DNA from: Sphingomonas sp. BK235
GTDB lineage: Bacteria > Pseudomonadota > Alphaproteobacteria > Sphingomonadales > Sphingomonadaceae
Direction: 5' to 3'
Length of the DNA: 64,000 nucleotides
Assembly (NCBI RefSeq): GCF_004345855.1
Contig: NZ_SLXN01000003.1
Span: 496,001 to 560,000, forward strand
Below the pieces are notes generated by a model that saw only the letters and a program-made list of their open reading frames with translations, was not told where the DNA came from and did no database searches. Positions 34,667-43,829 of the stretch are shown one piece after another. How positions within the stretch are numbered: position 1 is the stretch's first letter; each line of letters opens with the position of its first letter. Made by a program: the position numbers and the translations under genes.

Positions 34667-36886
34667 ATGAAGTTCGACACGCCAGCGGGCACCAACCCGA
34701 TCGACAATATGGTGGTGGTCGGCCGCGCGCACGATCGCATCGACGGCCCGCTCAAGACCAGCGGCCGCGCGCCCTACGCCTATGAGCAGCACGCGGTCGC
34801 CGCCAACCAGGCCTATGGCTATGTCGTCGGTGCGGCGGTGGCGAAGGGCCGCATCCGCACGCTCGACACCGCCGCCGCCAAGGCCGCACCCGGCGTGATC
34901 GCGGTGGTCACCGCCGCCGACGCGGGCAAGCTCGGCAAGGGCAAGTACAACACGGTCAAGCTGTTCGGCGGCCCCGAGATCGATCACTATCATCAGGCGA
35001 TCGCGCTGGTGGTGGCGGAGACCTTCGAGCAGGCGCGCGCCGCGGCCGCGCTCGTGCGAGTCGATTACGCGCGCACCAAAGGTCGCTTCGACCTCGACGC
35101 CGCGCTCAAGACCGCACCGCTCACCGGCGGCGACAGCGACGAGGGCAGCGGCGCGCCGCCGGTCGATCGCACCGGCGCGTTCGAGACGGCGTTCGCCGCG
35201 GCGCCGGTCAAGCTCGACCAGCGCTACACCACGCCCGACCACAGCCACGCCATGATGGAGCCGTTCGCCTCGCTGGCGATGTGGGAGGGCGACGCGCTGA
35301 CGGTGTGGACCTCCAACCAGATGATCGACTGGGGGCGCGGCGATCTCGCCACCACGCTGGGCATGCCCAAGGAGAAGGTCCGGCTGATCTCGCCCTATGT
35401 CGGCGGCGGCTTCGGCGGAAAGCTGTTCCTGCGCGCCGACGCGGTACTGGCGGCGCTCGGCGCGCGCGCGGCGAAGCGGCCGGTCAAGGTCGCGCTCACC
35501 CGGCCGCAGATGGCGAACAACGCCACCCACCGCCCCGCGACGCGCCAGCGCATCCGCATCGGCGCGACGCGCGACGGCACGATCACCGCGATCGCGCACG
35601 AGAGCGGCTCGGGCGACCAGCCCGGTGGCGGTCCCGAGACCGCGGTCAACCAGACCAAGCTGCTCTACGCCGGCAAGAACCGGCTGACCGCGATGCGATT
35701 GGCGGTGCTCGACCTGCCCGAGGGCAATGCGATGCGCGCGCCGGGCGAGGCGCCCGGCATGATGGCGCTGGAGATCGCGATCGACGAGATGGCCGAGCAG
35801 CTCAAGCTCGACCCCGTCGACTTCCGCATCCGCAACGACACGATGGTCGATCCCGAGAAGCCCGAGCGGCGCTTCTCCGAGCGCCAGCTGGTGCGCTGCC
35901 TGCGCGAGGGCGCCGAGCGCTTCGGCTGGTCGCGGCGCAACGCGACGCCCGCACAGGTGCGCGACGGGCGCTGGCTGGTCGGGATGGGGGTCGCGTCGGC
36001 GTTCCGCAACCACATCAACTTCCCCTCGGGCGCGCGCGTGCGGCTCGGGCGCGACGGGCGCGTGACGGTCGAGACCGACATGACCGACATCGGCACCGGC
36101 AGCTACACGATCATCGCGCAGACCGCGGCCGAGATGATGGGTGTGCCGATCGAGCAGGTCAGCGTGAAGCTCGGCGATTCCGCTTTCCCGGTATCCGCCG
36201 GATCGGGCGGCCAGTTCGGCGCCGCCAACGCCACTGCGGGGGTCTACGCCGCCTGCGTGAAGCTGCGCGAGGCGGTGGCGCAGCGCGTCGGCGTCAACTC
36301 GGCCGACGCGCGCTTCACCGGCGGCAAGGTGGTCTCGGGCAATCGCTCGGTGCCGCTCGCCGAGGCGGCGGCGCAGGGTGAGCTGACCGGCGAGGACAAG
36401 ATCGAATATGGCGGGCTCGACAAGACGTGGCAGCTCTCCACCTTCGGCGCGCATTTCGTCGAGGTGGGCGTCGATGCCTATACCGGCGCGACGCGGCTGC
36501 GGCGCATGCTCGCGGTGTGCGCGGCGGGGCGGATCATCAACCCCAAGTCGGCGCGCAGCCAGGTCATCGGCGCGATGACGATGGGCGTGGGTTCGGCGCT
36601 GATGGAGGAACTGGCGGTCGACACGCGCTTCGGCCTGTTCGTCAACCACGATCTCGCCAGCTACGAGGTGCCGGTCCATGCCGACATCCCGCACCAGGAC
36701 GTGATCTTCCTCGACGAGGCCGACGACAAGGCCAATCCGATGAAGGCCAAGGGCGTGGGGGAACTCGGCCTGTGCGGCGTCGGCGCCGCGGTGGCGAACG
36801 CGATCTACAATGCCACCGGCGTCCGCGTGCGTGACTATCCGGTCACACTCGACAAGCATCTGGCGGCACTGCCCGCGATGGTGTGA
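34667..36886 (+). CDS. paoC: Periplasmic aldehyde oxidoreductase, molybdenum subunit (PaoC-like)
   Basis: This is the catalytic subunit of 739 residues, which binds a molybdopterin cytosine dinucleotide cofactor. Hallmarks are YVGGGFGGKLFLRAD, EGNAMRAPGEAPGMMALE, the substrate/cofactor segment SAGSGGQFGAANAT, and the C-terminal KAKGVGELGLCGVG with the catalytic glutamate. The start is four bases after the paoB stop. No PaoD/XdhC-type maturation chaperone follows within the window. Physiological substrates are probably aromatic or aliphatic aldehydes. The operon probably detoxifies aldehydes in the periplasm. Confidence 0.93.
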   Translation: MKFDTPAGTNPIDNMVVVGRAHDRIDGPLKTSGRAPYAYEQHAVAANQAYGYVVGAAVAKGRIRTLDTAAAKAAPGVIAVVTAADAGKLGKGKYNTVKLFGGPEIDHYHQAIALVVAETFEQARAAAALVRVDYARTKGRFDLDAALKTAPLTGGDSDEGSGAPPVDRTGAFETAFAAAPVKLDQRYTTPDHSHAMMEPFASLAMWEGDALTVWTSNQMIDWGRGDLATTLGMPKEKVRLISPYVGGGFGGKLFLRADAVLAALGARAAKRPVKVALTRPQMANNATHRPATRQRIRIGATRDGTITAIAHESGSGDQPGGGPETAVNQTKLLYAGKNRLTAMRLAVLDLPEGNAMRAPGEAPGMMALEIAIDEMAEQLKLDPVDFRIRNDTMVDPEKPERRFSERQLVRCLREGAERFGWSRRNATPAQVRDGRWLVGMGVASAFRNHINFPSGARVRLGRDGRVTVETDMTDIGTGSYTIIAQTAAEMMGVPIEQVSVKLGDSAFPVSAGSGGQFGAANATAGVYAACVKLREAVAQRVGVNSADARFTGGKVVSGNRSVPLAEAAAQGELTGEDKIEYGGLDKTWQLSTFGAHFVEVGVDAYTGATRLRRMLAVCAAGRIINPKSARSQVIGAMTMGVGSALMEELAVDTRFGLFVNHDLASYEVPVHADIPHQDVIFLDEADDKANPMKAKGVGELGLCGVGAAVANAIYNATGVRVRDYPVTLDKHLAALPAMV

Positions 36887-37160
36887 TCCGGTGCGGTCAC
36901 GGCTGCCGCGCGACGCTACGGCCCGCGCGAGTTTGCCGCGCCGCACAAAGCAACGCGCCTCGGATCACTATCCATTTTATAATTCAAATGTTGTAATTAA
37001 GCCGGTCAGCAAGTCGTTATTGTCCGATCAATCGCGCGAGAGATTATACCGAAAGACGAGTTGACTTCGCCCTCGCTGATGATAGCGTTAACAGGCGGTG
37101 AGACCTCGAGGAGGCTCGCCCGTCGCGAAAACAGGTCGCGGCGAAACGCTAAAGGGGGGG
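36887..37160 (+). promoter_or_regulatory. AT-rich control region of a TonB receptor gene
   Basis: The 274 bases contain the lowest-GC stretch of the area (about 36965-37055). A near-dyad ATTGTCCGATCAAT lies at 37019-37032 and the operator-like GATAGCGTTAACA at 37081-37093. A ribosome site, AAAGGGGGGG, directly abuts the ATG. The exact promoter could not be fixed. Confidence 0.6.
37081..37093. promoter_or_regulatory. Operator-like motif shared with the 47 kb receptor
   Basis: GATAGCGTTAACA differs at one base from GATAGCGCTAACA at 46951-46963. The core TAGCGYTA resembles LacI-family operators (TGTTAGCGCTAACA type). It is about 70 bases upstream of the receptor start. Confidence 0.5.
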
Positions 37161-40100
37161 ATGATGAAGCATCTCAATTTCTGGTCGACTCTCGCGCTGT
37201 CCACGTCGCTCGGCGCGATGGCGATCGCCGGGGCGACGCCGGCGCTGGCGCAGACGGCCGGCGGCGAGCCGTCCGCGACCAACGCGCAGCCCGGGACCGC
37301 CGGCTCGGTCGACGAGGACACCGCGCGCAACGCGCCGGTCGGCGCGGAAGAGGGCGGCGCGACCGACGACATCGTCGTCACCGGCATCCGCGCCAGCCTC
37401 AATCGCGCGATCGACATCAAGCGCAACTCGCCGGGCGTCGTGGACGCCATCTCGGCCGAGGACATCGGCAAGTTCCCCGACACCAACCTGGCCGAGTCGC
37501 TGCAGCGGATCACCGGCGTGTCGATCAACCGCGTCAACGGCGAAGGCTCGCAGGTTGCGGTGCGCGGCTTCTCCGGCGCCTACAATCTGGTGACGATCAA
37601 CGGCCGCCAGCTGCCGGCATCGAACGTCGACACCAGCGGCGGCAACGGCTTCGCGCGCGGCGCCGGCCGGTCGTTCGATTTCCAGAACATCGCCTCGGAG
37701 GGCGTCAGCGGGCTGGAGGTCTACAAGACCGGGCGCGCCGCAGTGCCGACGGGCGGGATCGGCGCGGCGATCAACATCGTCACCCGCAAGCCGCTCGACT
37801 CGCGTGAGACCGGCGTCACCGGCTCGATCGGCGCCAAGGCGCTGTACGACAATTCGGTCGAGGATTCGGTCGGCAAGAAGGTGCGCGTCACCCCCGAAGT
37901 CTCGGGCCTGCTCAACTATGTGAACGAAGAGAACACCTTCGGTGCGGCGGTGTTCGGCAGCTATCAGCTGCGCCGCTCGGCCTCGGTCCAGTCGACGCCC
38001 AATTACTGGAACGTCGTGCCCAACGCGACCTTCTTTACGCCGGGCACCTATGTCAACGCGCAGACGGTGATCGAGAACCGGCCGACCACGCCCTACGTGC
38101 TGGTGCCCAACGACAGCCGCTACGCGCTGTCCGAGAACCGCCGCGAGCGCATCAACTTCCAGGGCATCCTGCAATTCCGCCCGGCCGACAACCTCGAGCT
38201 GAGCATCGACAGCCTGTTCGCCCAGAACCGGCTGCGCGAGCTCCGCAGCGAGCAGACCAACTGGTTCAACCGGCCGTTCAGCCGCGTCACGTTCGACGAC
38301 AACCCCAACATGGCCAGCGCGGTGGTGCTGACCGACTATCTGCCGAGCGGCCCGAAGGACGAGGGCTTCGAGCAGCAGGCGCTCGCGACGCGCAGCCGCC
38401 TCGCCTCGGTCGGCGGCAACGTGAAGTGGGACTTCGCGGACAATTTCACGCTGACCGTCGACGCGCACCACTCGGTGTCGCGCACCACGCCGGACAATCC
38501 CAACGGCACCTCAGCGACCCTGTTCTCGATGGGTGCGCCGGTCGTCGGCAACCACACGCTCGACTTCACCACCGGATTCCCGCAGCAGTCGCAGATCCTC
38601 AACGACTGCGTGAAGGGCAATTGCAACAACGTCCTCGACGCGGGTGACCTGGGCACGCAGATCGCGCGCACCGTGTACGCGCGCCAGACCCAGCGGATCG
38701 ACCAGGCGCAGGCGCGACTGGGCTGGGATCTCGGCGGCGGCAGCCGCTTCGACGTCGGCGCCAGCTACACCGACTCGGAGATGCGCTCGACCCAGGCACA
38801 GTCGCAGCAGACGCTGGGCAATTGGGGCATCGAGGACACCGGGCTGGTCCAGCAGCTCGCCGGCGACCTGGTCGACACCTATTGCCTCACCTGCAAGTTC
38901 GACAAGTTCAACCCGAACGCGAGCGGTGCCTCGCTGGTGGCCTTCCGCGGCAATGCGGTCGACCTGCTCGACGTGTTCGGGCCGTATTACGCCTCGCGCG
39001 GCAATGCGAGCATCCCGTCGGCGCCCGCGGACGATCTGGTCAATGAGAAGATCTGGGCCGCCTTCGGCCAGTTCACCTGGAACGGCGAGGTGGCGGGCCG
39101 GCCCACCAACCTCGTGATCGGCGCGCGCTACGAGAAGACCCGCGTGCGGTCGGACGCGGTGCAGACCTACAACAACATCGTCTGGACCTCGGACAACGAT
39201 TTCCGCGGCGATGCCAGCGGCATCTTCACCTCGGTACGCCAGCGCGGCAGCTATGAGAATCTGCTGCCCGCGGTCGACTTCAGCATCGAGCCGATCCGCA
39301 ACGTGAAGGCACGCGTCTCGTTCAGCCGCACGATCGCGCGGCCGGACTATGGCAATCTGTTCGCCACCGCCACCGCCTCCGCACCCGGCCGCCCGACGCT
39401 GCTCGGCGGCACCCCTGGCGGCAGCTCGGGCAATGCCAACCTGCAGCCGCTCCAGTCGGACAATTTCGACGTCTCGGTGGAATGGTATTACAAGCCGTCG
39501 AGCTTCGTGTCGGTCGGCTTCTTCGACAAGCGCGTCGCCAATTTCCTCGGTACCGGCGTGGTGCAGCAGACCCTGTTCGGCCTGCGCGATCCCACCTCGG
39601 GGGCGGCGGGCTCGCGCTCGGGCGTGGCGGCGGCATATCTCCGCACTGCGGGCCGCGACCTCAGCGACGTGAACCTGTTCACCTACACCGCGCTGCTGAT
39701 CCAGAACAACGGCAACCAGGCGGCGGCGACGCAGCAGTTCGAGGCCAATTACTCGAACGGTGCGCTCAACCAGGGCTTCGTCGACAGCGTCCTCAACCAG
39801 ATCGACATCTCGGGCGACTCCAACGACCCGTTGTTCAACTTCTCGGTCTCGCAGCCGATCAACAATCGCGAAGGCCGGATCAACGGCTTCGAATTGGCCT
39901 GGACCAACTTCTTCGGCGACACCGGCTTCGGGTTCGCGGGGTCGTACACCAAGGTGAACGGCGACGTGAACGTGGATCCGTTCGCCGATCCGACGGTCAA
40001 CATCTTCGCGCTGACCGGGCTGGGTGACAGCGCCAACGCCACCGGCATCTACGACAAGAACGGGATCTCGGCGCGCGTCGCGTACAATTGGCGCGCCAAG

Positions 40101-40331
40101 TATCTCGCGGCGACCAACCAGGGCGCGGATCGCAACCCGCTGTTCGTGGCGCCGTTCGGCACGCTCGATGTCAATATCAGCTACGACCTCAACGACTCGA
40201 TCGCGGTCACGCTGGAAGGCATCAATCTGACGGGCGAGTCGGTGCGGACCTATGGCCGCACCAAGCGCAACCTGGTGTTCGCGCAGGAGCTCAAGCCGCG
40301 CTTCCTGCTGGGCGCCCGTTACCGCTTCTGA
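37161..40331 (+). CDS. Large TonB-dependent receptor (Xanthomonas/Caulobacter type) of the halogenase locus
   Basis: The outer-membrane importer has about 1056 residues. A signal peptide ends ALAQT and is followed by an N-terminal disordered stretch and a TonB box DDIVVTGIRASL. The plug carries the family hallmark GKFPDTNLAESLQRITGV, VAVRGFSGAYNLVTINGR and GGIGAAINIVTRKPL. The barrel ends LLGARYRF. This subfamily usually imports carbohydrates or complex organic substrates. The next genes are sapC, a cupin and a halogenase. The ATG could be 37161 or 37164; the G7-containing ribosome site is very close to the first. A hairpin follows the stop. Confidence 0.92.
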   Translation: MMKHLNFWSTLALSTSLGAMAIAGATPALAQTAGGEPSATNAQPGTAGSVDEDTARNAPVGAEEGGATDDIVVTGIRASLNRAIDIKRNSPGVVDAISAEDIGKFPDTNLAESLQRITGVSINRVNGEGSQVAVRGFSGAYNLVTINGRQLPASNVDTSGGNGFARGAGRSFDFQNIASEGVSGLEVYKTGRAAVPTGGIGAAINIVTRKPLDSRETGVTGSIGAKALYDNSVEDSVGKKVRVTPEVSGLLNYVNEENTFGAAVFGSYQLRRSASVQSTPNYWNVVPNATFFTPGTYVNAQTVIENRPTTPYVLVPNDSRYALSENRRERINFQGILQFRPADNLELSIDSLFAQNRLRELRSEQTNWFNRPFSRVTFDDNPNMASAVVLTDYLPSGPKDEGFEQQALATRSRLASVGGNVKWDFADNFTLTVDAHHSVSRTTPDNPNGTSATLFSMGAPVVGNHTLDFTTGFPQQSQILNDCVKGNCNNVLDAGDLGTQIARTVYARQTQRIDQAQARLGWDLGGGSRFDVGASYTDSEMRSTQAQSQQTLGNWGIEDTGLVQQLAGDLVDTYCLTCKFDKFNPNASGASLVAFRGNAVDLLDVFGPYYASRGNASIPSAPADDLVNEKIWAAFGQFTWNGEVAGRPTNLVIGARYEKTRVRSDAVQTYNNIVWTSDNDFRGDASGIFTSVRQRGSYENLLPAVDFSIEPIRNVKARVSFSRTIARPDYGNLFATATASAPGRPTLLGGTPGGSSGNANLQPLQSDNFDVSVEWYYKPSSFVSVGFFDKRVANFLGTGVVQQTLFGLRDPTSGAAGSRSGVAAAYLRTAGRDLSDVNLFTYTALLIQNNGNQAAATQQFEANYSNGALNQGFVDSVLNQIDISGDSNDPLFNFSVSQPINNREGRINGFELAWTNFFGDTGFGFAGSYTKVNGDVNVDPFADPTVNIFALTGLGDSANATGIYDKNGISARVAYNWRAKYLAATNQGADRNPLFVAPFGTLDVNISYDLNDSIAVTLEGINLTGESVRTYGRTKRNLVFAQELKPRFLLGARYRF

Positions 40332-40337
40332 CGACGG

Positions 40338-40366
40338 GGAGGGCGTCACCACCGGTGGCGCCCTCC
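40338..40366 (+). terminator. Hairpin between TonB receptor and sapC
   Basis: GGAGGGCGTCACC (40338-40350) pairs with GGTGGCGCCCTCC (40354-40366), 13 pairs including one G-U, with a 3-base loop. No T run follows. It may terminate part of the transcription, or stabilise the receptor message relative to the downstream genes. Confidence 0.55.
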
Positions 40367-40479
40367 ACCGATAGAGTCACATCCGTCGACCGATCATGCC
40401 GTCGGCGCTTCCGCCGCGGCGCGGTCTGGTGCAGAAGACGCGTCGGAGAGGGGCGGCGGTGCCGCACCAAGAGAGTCGA

Positions 40480-41199
40480 ATGAATCGCGTCCTGCTCAAC
40501 AACATCGACCATGCCGAGTTGCGCGTCGCGGTGCGCGCCGGCGCGCCGTTCGGCGACAGCGTCAATCAGCTGCCCGTCTTCCCCGCCGAGTTCGAGGAAG
40601 CGCAGCGTGACTTTCCGATCGTCTTCCGCCGCGACGGTGACGCGATCGACGCCTTCGTCCTGCTCGGGCTCGACCGCGACGAGAATCTCTTCCTCGGCGA
40701 CCAGGGCTGGACCAGCCGCTTCGTTCCCGCGGTGCAGCGGCGCGGCCCCTTCTCGATCGCGGTCGCGCGCGACGCCGCCGGCGCGGAGACCGGCGAGCCG
40801 ATGATCCATGTCGATCTCGACGACCCGCGCGTCGGCGCCGACGACGGGCTGCCGATGTTCCTGCCGCAGGGCGGCGACGCACCCTATCTCCAGCATGTCG
40901 CGGCGGCGTTGCGCGTGATCTACCAGGGGATGCAGGACGCGCGCGCGGTGAACGCCGAACTCGCCGCCGCGGGGCTGCTGCGCGAGGTGGTGATGCAGAT
41001 CGACCTCGGCGACGACGCCGGCTACGATCTGCCCGGGCTGCTCGCCATCGACGAGGCGGCGCTCGCCGCGCTGCCCGATGCGACGCTCGCGCGCCTGCAT
41101 CGCGCCGGGTTGCTGCGCGTCGCGACGATGGCGGCGGCGTCGATCGCGAACGTGCCGCGGCTGATCGAGCTGAAGAACCGGAAGCGGGGCGCGGCGTGA
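40480..41199 (+). CDS. SapC family protein
   Basis: The 239-residue protein of the SapC family begins MNRVLLNNIDHAELRV. Characteristic segments are LPVFPAEFEEAQRDFPIVFR, DAFVLLGLDRDENLFLG and RRGPFSIAV. It has no signal peptide or membrane helix. The family was named from a Campylobacter S-layer locus, but its biochemical function is not established. In sphingomonads and relatives it recurs beside TonB receptors. Here its stop overlaps the cupin gene start, so it is translationally coupled to the cupin and halogenase, arguing for a joint role. Confidence 0.88.
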   Translation: MNRVLLNNIDHAELRVAVRAGAPFGDSVNQLPVFPAEFEEAQRDFPIVFRRDGDAIDAFVLLGLDRDENLFLGDQGWTSRFVPAVQRRGPFSIAVARDAAGAETGEPMIHVDLDDPRVGADDGLPMFLPQGGDAPYLQHVAAALRVIYQGMQDARAVNAELAAAGLLREVVMQIDLGDDAGYDLPGLLAIDEAALAALPDATLARLHRAGLLRVATMAAASIANVPRLIELKNRKRGAA

Positions 41200-42221
41200 G
41201 CGGCGCGATCACCGAGCGGCGCGCGCGCGAGATCGACGCGCGTGATCCTGCGGCGCGCGACCTGGCGGCGCTGGTCGCGGCGGGTGAGCCGGTGGTGGTG
41301 CGCGGGCTGGTGGCCGACTGGCCGCTGGTCGCGGCGGGGCGCGCCGGCGCGCGCGCGCTCGCCGATTACCTGCTCGATTTCTACAACGGCCATCCGGTGG
41401 TGGGTTACACCGCGCGCGCCGAACTGGGCGGGCGCTATTTCTACGACGCCGATCTGACCCGGCTCGACTTCGACGGCGAACGCGTGCGGCTCGACGATTA
41501 TCTCGCGCGGCTGCTCGCCGCGCAGGGTCGCGACGATGCCGAGTCCTTCTATGTTGGGTCGACCGACCTCGACCTGTTCTTCCCCGGCTTCACCGAGGCG
41601 AACGCGCTGCCCGCGGCCGGGTTCGATCGCGCGCTGCGCAGCATCTGGATCGGCAACCGCACCACCGCGGTCGCGCATCACGACATGTCGAACAACGTCG
41701 CCTGCGTCGGCGCGGGGCATCGGCGCTTCACCTTGTTCCCGCCGGAGCAGGTGGCGAACCTCTATCCCGGCCCGCTTGCGCCGACGCCGGGAGGGCAGGT
41801 GGTGTCGATGGTCGACTTCCGTGCCCCCGACCTGACGCGCTTTCCCCGTTTCGCCGCGGCGGTCGAGGCGGCGCAGGTGGCGGAGCTGGGACCGGGCGAT
41901 GCGGTCGTCTACCCGGCGCTGTGGTGGCACCAGGTCGAGGCACTCGACGACCTCAACGTCCTCGTCAATTACTGGTGGAACGAGGCGCCCGCGTTCATGG
42001 ACACCCCGATGAACACGCTGCTCCACGCGCTGCTCAGCCTGCGCGATCGCCCCGCGGCAGAGAAAGCGGCGTGGCGCGCGATGTTCGATTATTATGTCTT
42101 CGAGGATCCGGCGCTGCCGGCGGCGCATCTGCCGGCCCATGCGCGCGGCGCGCTGGCGCGGCTCGACGATCTCGGCGCACGCCGGCTGCGGGCCGAGCTG
42201 CTGCGGAAGCTCAACCGATGA
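41196..42221 (+). CDS. Cupin-like (JmjC-type) Fe(II)/2-oxoglutarate oxygenase-like protein
   Basis: The 341-residue protein of the Cupin_8/JmjC-like fold starts at a GTG that overlaps the sapC stop. The probable iron ligands are H161 and D163 in AVAHHDMSNN, and H245 in YPALWWHQVEAL. The early segment GEPVVVRGLVADWPLV is typical of this superfamily. It could hydroxylate a protein side chain or small molecule; the substrate is unknown. The gene is sandwiched between sapC and the halogenase with 4-base overlaps on both sides. Confidence 0.85.
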   Translation: MSGAITERRAREIDARDPAARDLAALVAAGEPVVVRGLVADWPLVAAGRAGARALADYLLDFYNGHPVVGYTARAELGGRYFYDADLTRLDFDGERVRLDDYLARLLAAQGRDDAESFYVGSTDLDLFFPGFTEANALPAAGFDRALRSIWIGNRTTAVAHHDMSNNVACVGAGHRRFTLFPPEQVANLYPGPLAPTPGGQVVSMVDFRAPDLTRFPRFAAAVEAAQVAELGPGDAVVYPALWWHQVEALDDLNVLVNYWWNEAPAFMDTPMNTLLHALLSLRDRPAAEKAAWRAMFDYYVFEDPALPAAHLPAHARGALARLDDLGARRLRAELLRKLNR

Positions 42222-43729
42222 GGCCGGTGCGTCGTGTCGTCATCGCCGGGGGCGGCACCGCGGGCTGGCTCGCCGCGGCGCTGCTGACGCGACAGCTCGG
42301 CGGCATGATCGCGGTGACGCTGGTCGAGTCGGAGGAGATCGGCACAGTCGGGGTCGGTGAATCGACCATCCCGACGGTGCGCGCCTTCCACGGCCTGATC
42401 GGCGTGGACGAGGAGGATTTCGTCCGCGCCACCGGCGCCAGCTACAAGCTCGGCATCTCGTTCGAGGGCTGGTCGCGCGCGGACGAGCGCTATTTCCACT
42501 CGTTCGGCACCGTTGGCCAATCGACCTGGATGGCGGAGTTCCACCATTTCTGGCTCGAAGCGCGTGCGCAGGGCGTCGCGGCCGACCTAGGCGCCTATTG
42601 CGTCGAGCACGAGGCCGCGCGCGCCGAGCGCTTCGCAGGGCGGCCCGACGCGTCGCTCAACTATGCCTTCCACTTCGACGCGGCTCGCTACGCGCGCTAC
42701 CTGCGCGAGCGCTGCGAGAGTGACGGGCTGTTTCGCATCGAGGGCCGGATCGACCGCGCCGAACGCGATGCCGAGGGCGACATCGCCGCGCTGGTGATGG
42801 CGGACGGGCGCCGTGTCGAGGGCGACCTGTTCATCGACTGCACGGGCTTCCGCGCGTTGCTGATCGGTGAGACGCTGGGGGTCGGTTACGAGGATTGGAC
42901 GCACTGGCTGCCGACCGATCGCGCCATCGCGGTCCAGACCGCGGCGACCGGCCCTGCGGTGCCCTATACGCGCGCGATCGCGCATGACGCCGGCTGGCAG
43001 TGGCGTATCCCGCTCCAGCATCGGCTCGGCAACGGCATCGTCTACAGCGGCGCGCACCTGTCGGACGACGCCGCCCGCGCGCGGCTGCTCGACACCGTCA
43101 CGGGCGAGGTGCTGATCGAGCCGCGGCTGATCCGCTTCCGCACCGGTCGGCGCGCGCGCGCGTGGGAGCGCAACTGCGTCGCGCTCAGCCTCGCCAGCGG
43201 CTTCGTCGAGCCGCTCGAGTCGACCAGCATCCACCTCATCATGATCGCGCTGACGCGCTTGCTCCAGCTCTTCCCCTATGACGGGGCGACCGCGTCGCTG
43301 GCGACGCGCTTCAACGACATGGCGCAGCGCGAGATCGAGGGGGTGCGCGACTTCATCATCCTCCATTATCACCTCAACCAGCGCGACGAGCCGTTCTGGC
43401 ACCATCTGCGCGAGATGCCGCTGCCCGACAGCCTGGCCGAGCGGATCGCGCTGTTCCGCGAGGGCGCGCAGGCGTTCCAGGCGAACGACGAGCTGTTCAC
43501 CGTCACCTCCTGGGTCCAGGTCATGCTGGGACAGCGGCTGACGCCGCGCTCGTACAATCGCGTCGCGCAGATGATGCCGCCCGGGCGGCTGGCGGAGGCG
43601 CTCGACGGGATGGCGCGCGGCATCGCCGGGCAGGTCGCCGCGCTGCCGGCGCACCAGGCCTATCTCGACCGGCTGGTCGGCGCGTCCGCGGCACCGGCGG
43701 CCGCGCGCTCCAGCGCGGTGGCGCGCTGA
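42218..43729 (+). CDS. Flavin-dependent tryptophan-halogenase-like protein
   Basis: The 503-residue protein is of the tryptophan 7-halogenase family, which uses FADH2, oxygen and halide to make hypohalous acid. The FAD motif is GGGTAG (residues 11-16). The lysine that relays HOX is K77 in ASYKLGI. The halogenase signature WxWxIP is W260-P265 (WQWRIP). The catalytic glutamate equivalent is E334 in EPLESTSIHL. All key residues are therefore present, so activity is plausible. There is no flavin reductase gene nearby. The substrate is unknown; characterised relatives from similar settings halogenate indole-like compounds. The ATG overlaps the cupin stop by 4 bases. Confidence 0.9.
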   Translation: MRPVRRVVIAGGGTAGWLAAALLTRQLGGMIAVTLVESEEIGTVGVGESTIPTVRAFHGLIGVDEEDFVRATGASYKLGISFEGWSRADERYFHSFGTVGQSTWMAEFHHFWLEARAQGVAADLGAYCVEHEAARAERFAGRPDASLNYAFHFDAARYARYLRERCESDGLFRIEGRIDRAERDAEGDIAALVMADGRRVEGDLFIDCTGFRALLIGETLGVGYEDWTHWLPTDRAIAVQTAATGPAVPYTRAIAHDAGWQWRIPLQHRLGNGIVYSGAHLSDDAARARLLDTVTGEVLIEPRLIRFRTGRRARAWERNCVALSLASGFVEPLESTSIHLIMIALTRLLQLFPYDGATASLATRFNDMAQREIEGVRDFIILHYHLNQRDEPFWHHLREMPLPDSLAERIALFREGAQAFQANDELFTVTSWVQVMLGQRLTPRSYNRVAQMMPPGRLAEALDGMARGIAGQVAALPAHQAYLDRLVGASAAPAAARSSAVAR

Positions 43730-43829
43730 CCCTCGACGGACCGCCGGCTCTCCCGTCGCGCGCGTCATTGCGCGACGCCCGCGGAGGAGATAGCCTCGGC
43801 GGATAAGAACAGGACAGGGGAGGATCTTC

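Noticed and set aside
34586..36946. A 786-codon minus-strand frame opposite paoC
   Set aside because: This is the antisense of a clear molybdenum enzyme gene, with the typical Arg/His/Asp-rich shadow composition.
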